Source: JAAYCU01 sp964401335 | GTDB taxonomy: Bacteria; Planctomycetota; Phycisphaerae; UBA1845; PWPN01 | Assembly (NCBI GenBank): GCA_964401335.1 | Contig: CAYNYK010000001.1 | Coordinates: 62,001-126,000, forward strand | Length of the DNA: 64,000 bases | Reading direction: 5' to 3' | In this document: positions 8,596 to 16,608 of the stretch, one piece after another | Layout of the letters: each line of letters begins with the position of its first letter | Numbering within the stretch: position 1 is the stretch's first letter | Translations under genes and position numbers: made by a program | The notes under the pieces: model-generated | The model's input: the letters and a program-made list of their open reading frames with translations, nothing else | What the model was told of the DNA's origin: nothing | Databases searched by the model: none

Positions 8596-9507
8596 ATGGT
8601 CGGAAACGATCACGAAAACCCGATGGATCAGGCATATCAGCTTCGACAGTTGATGGAAGGGCCGCGACCGGTGTCCTCGACGACTCGGCGGGCGCATATC
8701 ATCGCGGTGGTCAGCGGTAAAGGCGGGGTCGGCAAGACCCAGGTGGCGGTCAATCTGTCCATTGCCTTGGCTGCGCGCAATTACCATATGCTTTTATTTG
8801 ATTTGGATATGGGACTGGCAAACGCCGACCTTGTACTGGGCATGGAATCGACGGCCACTTGGTCGGATCTGTTTGGCGGCCGGCGCGAGCTTGAGGAGAT
8901 TATCATGGCGGGCCCGGGTGGTCTGGATTTCGTGCCCGGGGCCTCCGGGGTGGCTCGGATGGCCGGTCTATCCGAGTTTGAACGGCATCAGTTACTGACC
9001 ACCATCCAACGCCTCGCGAATCGGTATGATCTGATTGTGCTCGATTGTGGGGCGGGTATATCCCCTAATGTGTTGACTTTTGTAGCGGCGGCCGACACCA
9101 TTCTGGTGGTTACCACGCCCGAACCCACGGCCATCACCGATGCCTATGCGATCATCAAGGCTTTTGTATGGGACCAGAATAACCGCCGCGGCGGCGGTAA
9201 GAACAGTGCCGGTATAGGCCTGATCGTCAATATGGCCGAAAGCCGACGCGAGGGCCGCGACACATTTGAACGTCTTGCCGGTGTGGCCGCCCGTTTTTTG
9301 CATCTGCCGGTCAACGATTATGGGTACATCCTTCTTGATGAGCATGTACCCGCCGCCGTTCGTCAGCGCTGCCCGGTCATCCTGCGGTATCCGCGGAGTC
9401 CCGCCAGTACCTGCCTGATGGCAACCACAGCCCGGCTGGCCCGCGAGCTAGGGCAATCTCAGGAGCCGGAAAGTCTCTTTTATCGGGTCATGAATATGTT
9501 CCTGTAG
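8596..9507 (+). CDS. flhG: FlhG/MinD-like ATPase controlling flagellar number
   Basis: FlhG (YlxH, FleN) is a MinD-type ATPase that stimulates FlhF and limits flagellum number. The 303-residue protein has the deviant Walker A KGGVGKT at residues 42-48, followed by the switch DLDMGLANADLVLG. It also has DCGAGISPNVLTF and the later TTPEPTAITDAYAIIK block typical of the family. The start at 8596 (MVGNDHEN) is chosen because GGGAGG at 8584-8589 lies six bases upstream. A GTG at 8545 would add 17 unsupported residues. The position directly after flhF is the usual one. Confidence 0.93.
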   Translation: MVGNDHENPMDQAYQLRQLMEGPRPVSSTTRRAHIIAVVSGKGGVGKTQVAVNLSIALAARNYHMLLFDLDMGLANADLVLGMESTATWSDLFGGRRELEEIIMAGPGGLDFVPGASGVARMAGLSEFERHQLLTTIQRLANRYDLIVLDCGAGISPNVLTFVAAADTILVVTTPEPTAITDAYAIIKAFVWDQNNRRGGGKNSAGIGLIVNMAESRREGRDTFERLAGVAARFLHLPVNDYGYILLDEHVPAAVRQRCPVILRYPRSPASTCLMATTARLARELGQSQEPESLFYRVMNMFL

Positions 9508-9632
9508 GTCTCCCCTCCGGTTGCGTCACCGATCGCCGATCGAGTCAAAACATGTAACTAAACCCGCCGTCCCGATTGACCGTTACAAATAGACTGGATC
9601 ATTGTCTGTCCCTGCGATGAGGATACTCACTT

Positions 9633-9968
9633 ATGGTGCGTTTGTGCGGCGCGACCCTGGGTTTTCTGGCTTTTACCGTTACGGTAGGCCTCGGTATGGC
9701 CGCTGAAATCCCACATGACGTGATCATCTTCCGGGCGATAACGGCCATGTTTATTTTTTTCCTTCTGGGGTTATTCACGGGGTGGGTCGCTAATCGGGTT
9801 ATTGATGAACACATCCTTGCCATGCACCGCGCCATGTTCAGCGAGATCGAGGAGAATGATCCTAACCATGTCGCCAAGGGAACAAGGGAGAACACCGGGG
9901 AAGGCGCGGTCCCCGATCGTCAAGAGGAAAACAGGGTCGGGGCGGCCGCGGCGACCGCCGGTGTCTAG
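9633..9968 (+). CDS. Small membrane protein of unknown function in the flagellar operon
   Basis: I do not recognise this 111-residue protein. An N-terminal hydrophobic stretch (LGFLAFTVTVGLGMA) could be a signal or first helix. A second helix (ITAMFIFFLLGLFTGWVANRVI) is followed by a polar tail rich in Glu, Asp, Asn and Gly. The layout is one or two membrane helices with a cytoplasmic-looking tail. It lies between flhG and fliA on the same strand. Its stop is 20 bases before the fliA start, so it is very likely co-transcribed and may have a flagellar or sigma-related role. Confidence 0.6.
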   Translation: MVRLCGATLGFLAFTVTVGLGMAAEIPHDVIIFRAITAMFIFFLLGLFTGWVANRVIDEHILAMHRAMFSEIEENDPNHVAKGTRENTGEGAVPDRQEENRVGAAAATAGV

Positions 9969-9987
9969 TCGCGATTTTCGGGGGGCG

Positions 9988-10770
9988 ATGCGGATGAACG
10001 AAGAGGGAATGGATATCACGCAACTCTGGCGCGAGTATAAGGCTTCCGGCACGCAACAACTGCGTAATCAGCTGATGGAGTATTATCTTCCGCTGGTCAA
10101 ATGGACGGCGGATCGAATCTCGGCCAAGCTGCCCAGCGAAGTGGACGTCGACGATCTGATCTCGGCGGGTATCTTCGGCCTGATCGACGCCATCGAGGCC
10201 TTTGATCTCGAACGGGGCGTCAAATTTGAGACCTATTGTTCCTCGCGGATTCGCGGGGCTATTTTAGACGAACTCCGCACCATGGACTGGGTACCCCGGC
10301 TGGTCCGCAGCCGGGCCCATAAGCTCGATTACGCAACCAAGATGCTTCGCTCCGAGCTCGGCCGCGTACCTACGGAGGATGAAATAGCCGCTCAGATGCG
10401 GATTACCCGCGCCGAACTGCATAAACTCATTAAGGATGCCACCGCCGTCTCCCTCGTCTCCCTTTCCCGTCAGTTTCATGAAAGTGATTCCAGCCACGAA
10501 CTCCAGGAAATCGATGTCCTCCAGGATCGCAAGAGCATCAATCCCAGCCAGAAAATGGTCCGAAGCGATCTCCACCGGGCGGTCATGGAAAGCCTGACCC
10601 GTATCGAGCGGCTTATTCTTGTCCTTTACTATTACGAGGAGATGACCATGAAGGAGATCGGGGCCACCCTCGATCTGTCCGAAAGCCGGGTCAGCCAAAT
10701 GCATTCCGGGATCATGAACCGCCTTCGCCATCAGCTTAAACGCAAGGGCGAACTCCAGTACGATGCATAG
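9988..10770 (+). CDS. fliA: RNA polymerase sigma factor FliA/WhiG family (sigma-28)
   Basis: This sigma factor directs RNA polymerase to late motility genes. The 260-residue protein has region 2 (LVKWTADRISAKLPSEVDVDDLISAGIFGLIDAIEAFD, then GVKFETYCSSRIRGAILDELR). Region 3 begins RSRAHKLDYATKMLRSELGRVPTEDEIA. The region 4 helix-turn-helix is LILVLYYYEEMTMKEIGATLDLSESRVSQMHS. Three in-frame ATGs lie close together (9988, 9994, 10009). The first follows a G-rich stretch and is used here, though the choice is not certain. It closes the flhA-F-G-fliA block seen in many bacteria. Confidence 0.93.
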   Translation: MRMNEEGMDITQLWREYKASGTQQLRNQLMEYYLPLVKWTADRISAKLPSEVDVDDLISAGIFGLIDAIEAFDLERGVKFETYCSSRIRGAILDELRTMDWVPRLVRSRAHKLDYATKMLRSELGRVPTEDEIAAQMRITRAELHKLIKDATAVSLVSLSRQFHESDSSHELQEIDVLQDRKSINPSQKMVRSDLHRAVMESLTRIERLILVLYYYEEMTMKEIGATLDLSESRVSQMHSGIMNRLRHQLKRKGELQYDA

Positions 10771-10919
10771 GCCCCGGTCTGTTCCGGCTACTCACTGGCG
10801 AAAAACACCCTTAATGACCGATATAGAATAAGGTTCCGAATGCCGCCGTCGTCCAGCTCGCCGGGCGGGATGTTTCCATTGGTTATCGCCGACGAGCGAC
10901 CATTTGGAGTGTCCCGGTC

Positions 10920-11252
10920 ATGACCTCCTCACCATCATCGCTGCCGCCTAATCTGGTGGGTTCGATCCTGCAGAGTCACCTGACTCAGCGGCAGACCTCC
11001 TTAACCCAGGATTCCGCCCGCGCCGAACAGGTGAACGCTGCCCAGCGACAGAGCAAGGCCATCGATGAGGCGGATACCACCGTGGAAACCACCGATGAAG
11101 ATACCCGTATCAGCCCCGATAGCCAGGGCGGCGGGGGCCAGGGCCGCGCGTTCTCATCCCCCGAGAACGAGGCCGAACCGCTTCTGGAGGAAGATGCCGG
11201 CCGGGACCAAGAAGACCCCGACGAAATCCGGCATATCGATATTCAGGTTTGA
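10920..11252 (+). CDS. Small acidic protein of unknown function after fliA
   Basis: I do not recognise this 110-residue, strongly acidic and probably soluble or disordered protein. The first 50 residues are rich in Gln, Ser and Thr with alternating hydrophobics (LVGSILQSHLTQRQTSLTQ) and could form an amphipathic helix. The rest is rich in Glu, Asp and Gly and ends in HIDIQV. There is no signal peptide and no membrane segment. It follows fliA by 149 bp on the same strand and is the last plus-strand gene of the flagellar block. It could be a small motility accessory or export substrate, but nothing in the sequence proves that. Confidence 0.55.
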   Translation: MTSSPSSLPPNLVGSILQSHLTQRQTSLTQDSARAEQVNAAQRQSKAIDEADTTVETTDEDTRISPDSQGGGGQGRAFSSPENEAEPLLEEDAGRDQEDPDEIRHIDIQV

Positions 11253-11285
11253 GCGTTTCAATCCATGTAGACCAAACCGGAGTAA

Positions 11286-12242
11286 TCAGCTTTTGCTGAC
11301 GTTGCAGGGGTATTGCCGAATGTGCTCGGCGATGTTGTCCGCGTATTGTTGCATGACCCGTTGGAGGATGGCGTCTTCGTCGGATTCGATGGCCGGGTCG
11401 GCCAGCGGGCCATCGACGTAGATATGGAAATAGAAGTTCTTGTGGCTGGTGACGAAGCCTTGCAGGATCGGGGCCCCGCAACGCAGGGCGATCTGCATGG
11501 TACCGGTAAGAAACTCCCGCTCCCGGCCGAAGAAATTGACCGTCGCGGTCCTCAGGTGCGAGCCGCGCGGCCGTCCTACGTCCAAGGCCGTACCCAGAAT
11601 ATAGCCGTCACGGAAGCAGCGGTACAGGTCGCGCGGGTACGTGTCAGAGAAGAACATCCGGATATTGCGGAATTCGGGAAAACTATCCTCGTATTTCATC
11701 TGCATGTATCGTCGCAAAGGCCCTTCGTTTGGATCGCGTACCCCGGCCACCTTGTAACCCAGCAGGGTCGTTAGCACGATCAGAATATGATGGCTGCCAT
11801 AATGGCTTAATGCCACGTAGACACCCCGGCCGCGCTGCAGGCATTTGTCGAGCAGGTCGCGGTTGTGGAACTTGATCCGGTTAAGGATTTTTTCGCGAGG
11901 CAGTTTGTCGAAGATGAGGTAAAAGATCTTATCGCAGCGGGTGCGGATGAAATGGTCGAGGCAGGCACGGCGGATCAACGGGTCGCGCGGGTCGTAACAG
12001 TCGCCCATCGCATCCCGCAAGCGGGCTCGGAAACGCCCCCGACGTTTGTAATTCAGCAGCCACTCGCAGACCCCGAACCATTGCCCCAGCAGGTAAAGCC
12101 CCGTGAGGGAGAAGCATCGGGCCCAGCCCCAAAGGAAACCGCGCACCAGGCCGAACTTGATTCGGTTCAACAGGCCCGGATCGGCCCCGTTCGACGGAAG
12201 GGCGGTTTCACCGGTTTCGTTCATGACGTCGGTCGCTTCCAT
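11286..12242 (-). CDS. LpxL/HtrB-like lipid A acyltransferase family protein
   Basis: Members of this family transfer acyl chains to lipid A precursors or related lipids at the inner membrane. The 318-residue protein has a hydrophobic patch near residues 30-60, the core block RGRGVYVALSHYGSHHILIVL, and later VGRPRGSHLRTATVNFFGREREFLTGTMQIALRCGAPIL. The latter matches the family's G-F-G...TG...ALR-x-APV region. The catalytic motif normally reads His-X4-Asp/Glu. Here it reads His147-X4-His152, so the acidic partner is missing. No good ribosome site is seen before the ATG at 12242, and Met7 is an alternative start. It is convergent with the flagellar block. Confidence 0.7.
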   Translation of the reverse strand: MEATDVMNETGETALPSNGADPGLLNRIKFGLVRGFLWGWARCFSLTGLYLLGQWFGVCEWLLNYKRRGRFRARLRDAMGDCYDPRDPLIRRACLDHFIRTRCDKIFYLIFDKLPREKILNRIKFHNRDLLDKCLQRGRGVYVALSHYGSHHILIVLTTLLGYKVAGVRDPNEGPLRRYMQMKYEDSFPEFRNIRMFFSDTYPRDLYRCFRDGYILGTALDVGRPRGSHLRTATVNFFGREREFLTGTMQIALRCGAPILQGFVTSHKNFYFHIYVDGPLADPAIESDEDAILQRVMQQYADNIAEHIRQYPCNVSKS

Positions 12243-12311
12243 AGACTTGGGGGCATAGTATAATCCCTGGCGGCCGATATGCCAGCGGCCGTTGCATGGG
12301 AATCGGTTTTT

Positions 12312-13136
12312 ATGGGTTTATACGATCAGCATTTGCACACGCGTTATTCGATGGACAGTCAGGCCGATCCGGCCGACAACGTCCGTCAGGCGCTGGCCGT
12401 CGGTCTGGCCGGGTTGACCTTCACCGACCACTTTGATACCCATCCCGTCGAATGGTCTTCCTGCGAATACGACTATGATCGGCTGGCCGCGGAGGTCAGC
12501 CGGCTGCGAACGGAGTATGGGGAGCGCATCTTTATCGGCCACGGGATCGAAATCTGCTATCAACGTGCCCAGATGGACCGGATCCTTAGATACCTGGAGG
12601 ATCGTCCATTTGATATTGTGTTGCTCAGCGTGCACTGGTTTGATGGCCGGGCTTTACATGAGCAGGCCCACTGGAACGGACTTGACGCGGCCGCGGGGAC
12701 ACGCGCTTATCTCGAAACGGTTTTGGAGGCGGTCAAGTTTGTCGGCGCGTTGACCGCCACGGGGCGGCGGCCTTTCGATGTGCTCGGCCACCTCGATCTG
12801 GTCAAGCGTTATACCCAGCGTTATTTCAACACGTTTGACATCCGGGCCCACGCCGATTGGGTCGATGAAATTCTGCGCGGCTGCCTGGCGGCGGGGCTGG
12901 TGCCGGAGCTGAACATGAGCAGTTGCCGGCAGCAGTTGCCCGAGCCCATGCCCGCCGACTGGGTGATCCGCCGCTACGCCGAGTTGGGTGGCCGGGCCAT
13001 GAGCATCGGCAGCGACGCCCACCAGAGCGAATACGTCGGCGTCGGCGTCGCCGAAGGGGCGGCCTTACTCAAAAGCCAGGGTATCGCCTCTCAGGCCGTC
13101 TTCAAGAATCGACAATGCCTGGAAGATCCACTGTGA
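12312..13136 (+). CDS. Histidinol-phosphatase-like PHP-domain phosphoesterase (HisJ/HisK type)
   Basis: PHP-type histidinol phosphatases remove phosphate from histidinol phosphate, using a trinuclear metal site. This 274-residue protein shows the expected ligands in order: HLH at residues 7-9, TDHFD, a Glu in HGIEI, SVHW, GHLDL and GSDAH near the C-terminus. The start is placed at the ATG at 12312 because MGLYDQHLHT is the conserved N-terminus of the family. The 11 codons upstream in frame do not fit. No other histidine genes are in the window, so a general phosphoesterase role remains possible. Confidence 0.82.
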   Translation: MGLYDQHLHTRYSMDSQADPADNVRQALAVGLAGLTFTDHFDTHPVEWSSCEYDYDRLAAEVSRLRTEYGERIFIGHGIEICYQRAQMDRILRYLEDRPFDIVLLSVHWFDGRALHEQAHWNGLDAAAGTRAYLETVLEAVKFVGALTATGRRPFDVLGHLDLVKRYTQRYFNTFDIRAHADWVDEILRGCLAAGLVPELNMSSCRQQLPEPMPADWVIRRYAELGGRAMSIGSDAHQSEYVGVGVAEGAALLKSQGIASQAVFKNRQCLEDPL

Positions 13137-13248
13137 TTCTTGCATGCCTTTCGCACTTCTTCTTTTTTTGAAACGGGGACGGTTCAGATCGGCGAGGTGA
13201 GGTATTCGTAGGCAATGCCTTTGGAATTAGCCCGGATTATTTATCGGA

Positions 13249-13292
13249 TTTTACCACGGAGACCCGCCCAGGCGCGGGTCTCCGTGGTAAAA
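13249..13292. terminator. Bidirectional hairpin terminator between convergent genes
   Basis: A perfect 19-bp inverted repeat (13249-13267 and 13274-13292) with a 6-base loop is bordered by TTTT and AAAA. It lies between the PHP gene (ends 13136, plus) and the KDG kinase gene (ends 13296, minus), so it can terminate both. Its arms contain ACCACGGAGAC, the core shared with the palindromic repeats at 2453, 47211 and 50791. It is therefore also a member of that dispersed family. Confidence 0.75.
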
Positions 13293-13295
13293 ATC

Positions 13296-14391
13296 TCACC
13301 TGGCCACGCGGGCGGAACCGCCTTTCATGACTTTTTCGACTTCGGAGAGGGTGGCCATGGTCGTATCGCCGGGGGTGGTCATGGCCAAGGCACCGTGGGC
13401 GGCGCCGTAGTCGACGCACTGCTGCGGGGTTTTGCCGGCCAGGAAACCGTAAGCCAGGCCGGAGGCGAAACTGTCGCCGCCGCCGACGCGGTCCCAGATC
13501 TCCAGGTTTTCGCGTTGGATGGCCTCGTAGAACTGGCCGTCATAGTACAGCACCGCGCCCCAGTCGTTGATCGAGGCGGTCTTCGCGTTGCGCAGGGTGG
13601 TGGCGACGGCCTTGAAGTTCGGATACTTGGCGACGGCCTTCTTGATCATGGCCTTGAACGGCGCCGGGTCGAGCGACGAAGCGGCGTGCAGGTCGACGCC
13701 TTCAACCTCGAAGCCTAGGGCAGCGCTGAAATCTTCCTCGTTGCCGATCATCACATCAACGTAAGGAGCGATGGCCTTGTTCACTTCCTGAGCCCGCTTT
13801 TGTCCGCCGATATCCTGCCAGAGTGAGGGGCGGTAGTTCAGGTCGTAGGAAATGATTGTACCGGTTTCCTTGGCGGCGGTCATGGCCTCGATGGCGACTT
13901 CGGGCGTGGTTTCGGAGAGGGCACAGAAGATGCCGCCGCAGTGGAACCAGCGGGCGCCTTCCTTGTGGAAGATCTTCTTCCAGTCGATGTCGCCTTTTTT
14001 AAGCTGGGAGACGGCCGTATGCCCGCGGTCGGAGCAGCCCTTGGCTGCCCGCACCCCGAAGCCGCGCTCGGTGAAGTTCAGGCCGTTGCGGCATTTCCGC
14101 CCGATTCCGTCGAAGGGCACCCATTTAACATGCGACATGTCCACGCCGCCCTGTAAGATAAGGTCTTCGAGCAGGCGGCCGACCTCGTTGTCCACGATAG
14201 CGGTGACGACGGTGGCCTGCATGCCAAAGCAACGGCGCAGACCACGGGTGACATTGTATTTCCCCCCCCCCCCCCCAAACCTTGAATTCGCGAGTGGTCC
14301 GGATGCGTCCATCGCCCGGATCGAGGCGGATCATGACTTCGCCCAGCGAGACGGCGTCCCAGCGGCACGATTCTTTCGGTTTCACGGTCAA
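13296..14391 (-). CDS. kdgK: 2-dehydro-3-deoxygluconokinase (KDG kinase), frameshifted at a poly-G tract
   Basis: KdgK phosphorylates 2-keto-3-deoxygluconate to KDPG in uronate and Entner-Doudoroff-type sugar-acid breakdown. PfkB-family features are the N-terminal SLGEVMIRLDPGDGRIRTT, YNVTRGLRRCF, the mid-protein ISYDLNYRPSLW and the C-terminal DRVGGGDSFASGLAYGF with its catalytic Asp. The N-terminal ~40 residues and the rest are in different frames. The switch falls in a 15-base run (C15 at 14262-14276 on the plus strand), and losing or adding a base would restore Trp-Gly-rich-Tyr-Asn. The start used is TTG at 14391. GAAGGAG at 14408-14414 would instead favour an unusual in-frame ATT at 14398-14400. 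Confidence 0.82.
14262..14276. repeat. 15-base C homopolymer inside kdgK
   Basis: Fifteen consecutive C residues on the plus strand (G15 in the coding strand) encode a poly-Gly turn where KDG kinases have a short Gly-Gly motif. The tract length puts the two halves of the gene out of frame. Runs of 13-15 G or C also flank the assembly gap near 55.6 kb, so a homopolymer sequencing or assembly error is as likely as real slipped-strand phase variation. Confidence 0.9.
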
Positions 14392-14413
14392 TGTGGAAAT
14401 GGCAATTCTCCTT

Positions 14414-16486
14414 CTACTGGTAAATCTTGTAAGGTTTCAAATCCCTATCCTGTTTTTTGGCGAACACCTCGGCCCGACGATAGTCGGCCCAGGTGTTTTC
14501 GAACCAACCCTCGAACATCTCGCGCGGGTTGGGAGCTTTTATTTTGATCGCAAACGCATCTTTTTCAAGGTCATAGGCCAAGCCGAGGATTTCCTTTCGT
14601 AATTCGAGATTTTCCGGAATATACCGCCACTCGTCGCCGATTTTCGGGTGGGGTAATTTACCGGATGGATCGGTTACCAGGTGCGAGCCGCGCGAGCCGC
14701 TGCCGCGTTTGAGCAGGGCGAGGATGGCCTCAAGGTACGCCAGTTGGGCCAAGGCCATTTCGCGGATTTCCATGGCCTGTAGCCAGCCGTCGCCCGCCTG
14801 ACGAAGGCCTTGGGTGCGAATTTGCTGCCACTGGGTACGGGCGGCGGCCAACGCCTGCTCCACCCCGGCCAGTGAGCGAACCATGCCGGCCGAGGCGCTC
14901 ATGCGGTGCTGGATGTCCTTCTTGATCCTGGCAGCATCCAGGGCCTTAGCATCGTTCTTGCGGATTTGGGCGATGGTCGCGGTGATCCGCTGTACAATGG
15001 ACACTGCGTCAACCTTGAACCGTTCGATCGTAATATCGTTTCGATGGTAAACGTGGGCGATGCGCTGAGCGGCCCGTAACCCGCCGACCTGGCCGGAGTT
15101 GAGTGCCGAGCCGCCGGGGCGCTTGACGCCGTGAGTGCCGGCCAGCTCGCCGATGACGAAGAGGTGTGGAATGGTTGATTCCCACCAGGAGTCTACCGCG
15201 AACCCGCCGTTACAATGCTGGCTGCATACGCCGATTTCCAGCGGTTGTTTCCACAAGTCCACGCCCATCTGCTTGTACAAATCGATGCTTGGCTGATTCA
15301 TGTGGGCGAGGCGTTCAATGGGGGTCGCCTGCATGGCCCCGGATTTTTTCAGGTAGTCGAGGGCCTCGGGTTGGAGGTCTTCCAGCTTGAATGGTTTAAG
15401 ACCGTCGGTCGCTCGCGGGTTTTCGCGGAAGTCCATGAACACGCGCCGGCCGCGATTGATCATTTCGTTCTGGACGAGGATATCAATCAGTGACGAGCCG
15501 AAGTCGGCCACTTTGTCGTGGTCGAAAGGCCACTGGTAACCCTTGAGGAAAATATCGGTGGCCAGGGTGGACATGGAATCGAACCACGGGTTGAGGAATT
15601 CCTGTTCGTCCTGACCATTCTGATCGGTGCTGAAATAACGGGGGATGACCTGTTGATACGTGCCGGAGAGGTTCCAGCGCGGATTGATCGAGGCCAGGCC
15701 GAACTGCGATTCGGTCAGGTTGTGGGCCTCGGCCCCGGCCTCGAACAGCGCGGCGTAGGAGCCCATCTGGCCTTTGGGATAGACGGAGATTTCGTACAGC
15801 TCGCCCGGCCCGCCGGTGGCGACGACGATATTACGACAGGCGAAGAGCACCAGGCCGTGGTTCGGCTCGTTCTGCTTGCTCATGTCCACGGCAAGTAGGC
15901 CGCAGGCGGATTTATCTTTGCCGTGGCCGTTGGTAATGACCGCCAGCATGTAATGGCGATTGAAAACTTCGATTCCGAGTCGTTGTAATTCGGCCAAGAG
16001 TTTCTGTACCATGAAGCGGCTGGTCCACGGGCCGGCGCTGGTGCCGCGCTGGCGGGGGTCGTGGTCGGTTTTGTAGCCTACGAAGCTGCCGTTGCCATCA
16101 TGAGGGAAGGGCACCCCAAGGTCGGCGAGGCGATAGAACGAACGCAACGAATTCGCCCCCTCGATCATGGCCACATCCGCATGGGTACAGCCGCCGGCGG
16201 TAAGGGTGTCCGCGAAATCCGCAGGCAAATCGGCGCTCTCGCTGTGCGTGCCGAGTTTGTAATAGGTCTGTTTGTCCGATCCCGAATTGTAGCTGGTGCC
16301 CATGCCGATCCCGCGGGTAAGCAAGGCCACCTGCTCGCGCGGGTTCTCGACCCCGCACTCCTCCATTTCGCGGAACAGCCGATTGATGCAGTTGAGACCC
16401 GCCGCGCCGCTGCCGACAACTACGGTGTTCAGGGAATAGACGGGGATCCTTAATCCGCCCAGTTCCATTTCCGTTTGTTGAATCAT
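14414..16486 (-). CDS. FAD-dependent flavoprotein of the fumarate reductase/L-aspartate oxidase superfamily
   Basis: The 690-residue protein has an N-terminal Rossmann FAD site (NTVVVGSGAAGLNCINRLF) and an internal NIVVATGGPGELY. The C-terminal FAD-contacting block is LFVIGELAGTHGVKRPGGSALNSGQVGGLRAAQ. After it comes a helical domain of about 200 residues like that of succinate dehydrogenase/fumarate reductase flavoproteins. GGAG lies 10 bases before the ATG. The substrate cannot be read from the sequence. The neighbours (KDG kinase downstream, two dehydrogenases upstream on the same strand) suggest oxidation or reduction of a sugar acid or keto acid rather than the respiratory complex, since no iron-sulfur or membrane subunit is present. 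Confidence 0.75.
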   Translation of the reverse strand: MIQQTEMELGGLRIPVYSLNTVVVGSGAAGLNCINRLFREMEECGVENPREQVALLTRGIGMGTSYNSGSDKQTYYKLGTHSESADLPADFADTLTAGGCTHADVAMIEGANSLRSFYRLADLGVPFPHDGNGSFVGYKTDHDPRQRGTSAGPWTSRFMVQKLLAELQRLGIEVFNRHYMLAVITNGHGKDKSACGLLAVDMSKQNEPNHGLVLFACRNIVVATGGPGELYEISVYPKGQMGSYAALFEAGAEAHNLTESQFGLASINPRWNLSGTYQQVIPRYFSTDQNGQDEQEFLNPWFDSMSTLATDIFLKGYQWPFDHDKVADFGSSLIDILVQNEMINRGRRVFMDFRENPRATDGLKPFKLEDLQPEALDYLKKSGAMQATPIERLAHMNQPSIDLYKQMGVDLWKQPLEIGVCSQHCNGGFAVDSWWESTIPHLFVIGELAGTHGVKRPGGSALNSGQVGGLRAAQRIAHVYHRNDITIERFKVDAVSIVQRITATIAQIRKNDAKALDAARIKKDIQHRMSASAGMVRSLAGVEQALAAARTQWQQIRTQGLRQAGDGWLQAMEIREMALAQLAYLEAILALLKRGSGSRGSHLVTDPSGKLPHPKIGDEWRYIPENLELRKEILGLAYDLEKDAFAIKIKAPNPREMFEGWFENTWADYRRAEVFAKKQDRDLKPYKIYQ

Positions 16487-16517
16487 GCTTCGTTACTCCA
16501 GGATGATGGTTATAACG

Positions 16518-16573
16518 GGTGTGGCACCGGCGTCTCGCCTGTGTCCGCACCGGCGAGACGCCGGTGCCACACC
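16518..16573. repeat. 22-bp perfect inverted repeat between SDR and flavoprotein genes
   Basis: Arms at 16518-16539 and 16552-16573 are perfect reverse complements with a 12-base loop. The arm core is GTGGCACCGGCGTCTCGCC. It sits in the 122-bp gap between two minus-strand genes of the sugar-acid cluster. There is no T-run typical of an intrinsic terminator immediately after it, so an mRNA-stabilising or attenuating hairpin, or a REP-like dispersed repeat, is more likely. Confidence 0.75.
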
Positions 16574-16608
16574 GATTTAAGACACCCTCTTCATGATGAA
16601 ATCACCAG

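Noticed and set aside
10771..10919. Sigma-28 promoter before the acidic gene after fliA
   Set aside because: CCGATA near 10822 resembles part of the -10 element but no convincing -35 is present at the right distance.
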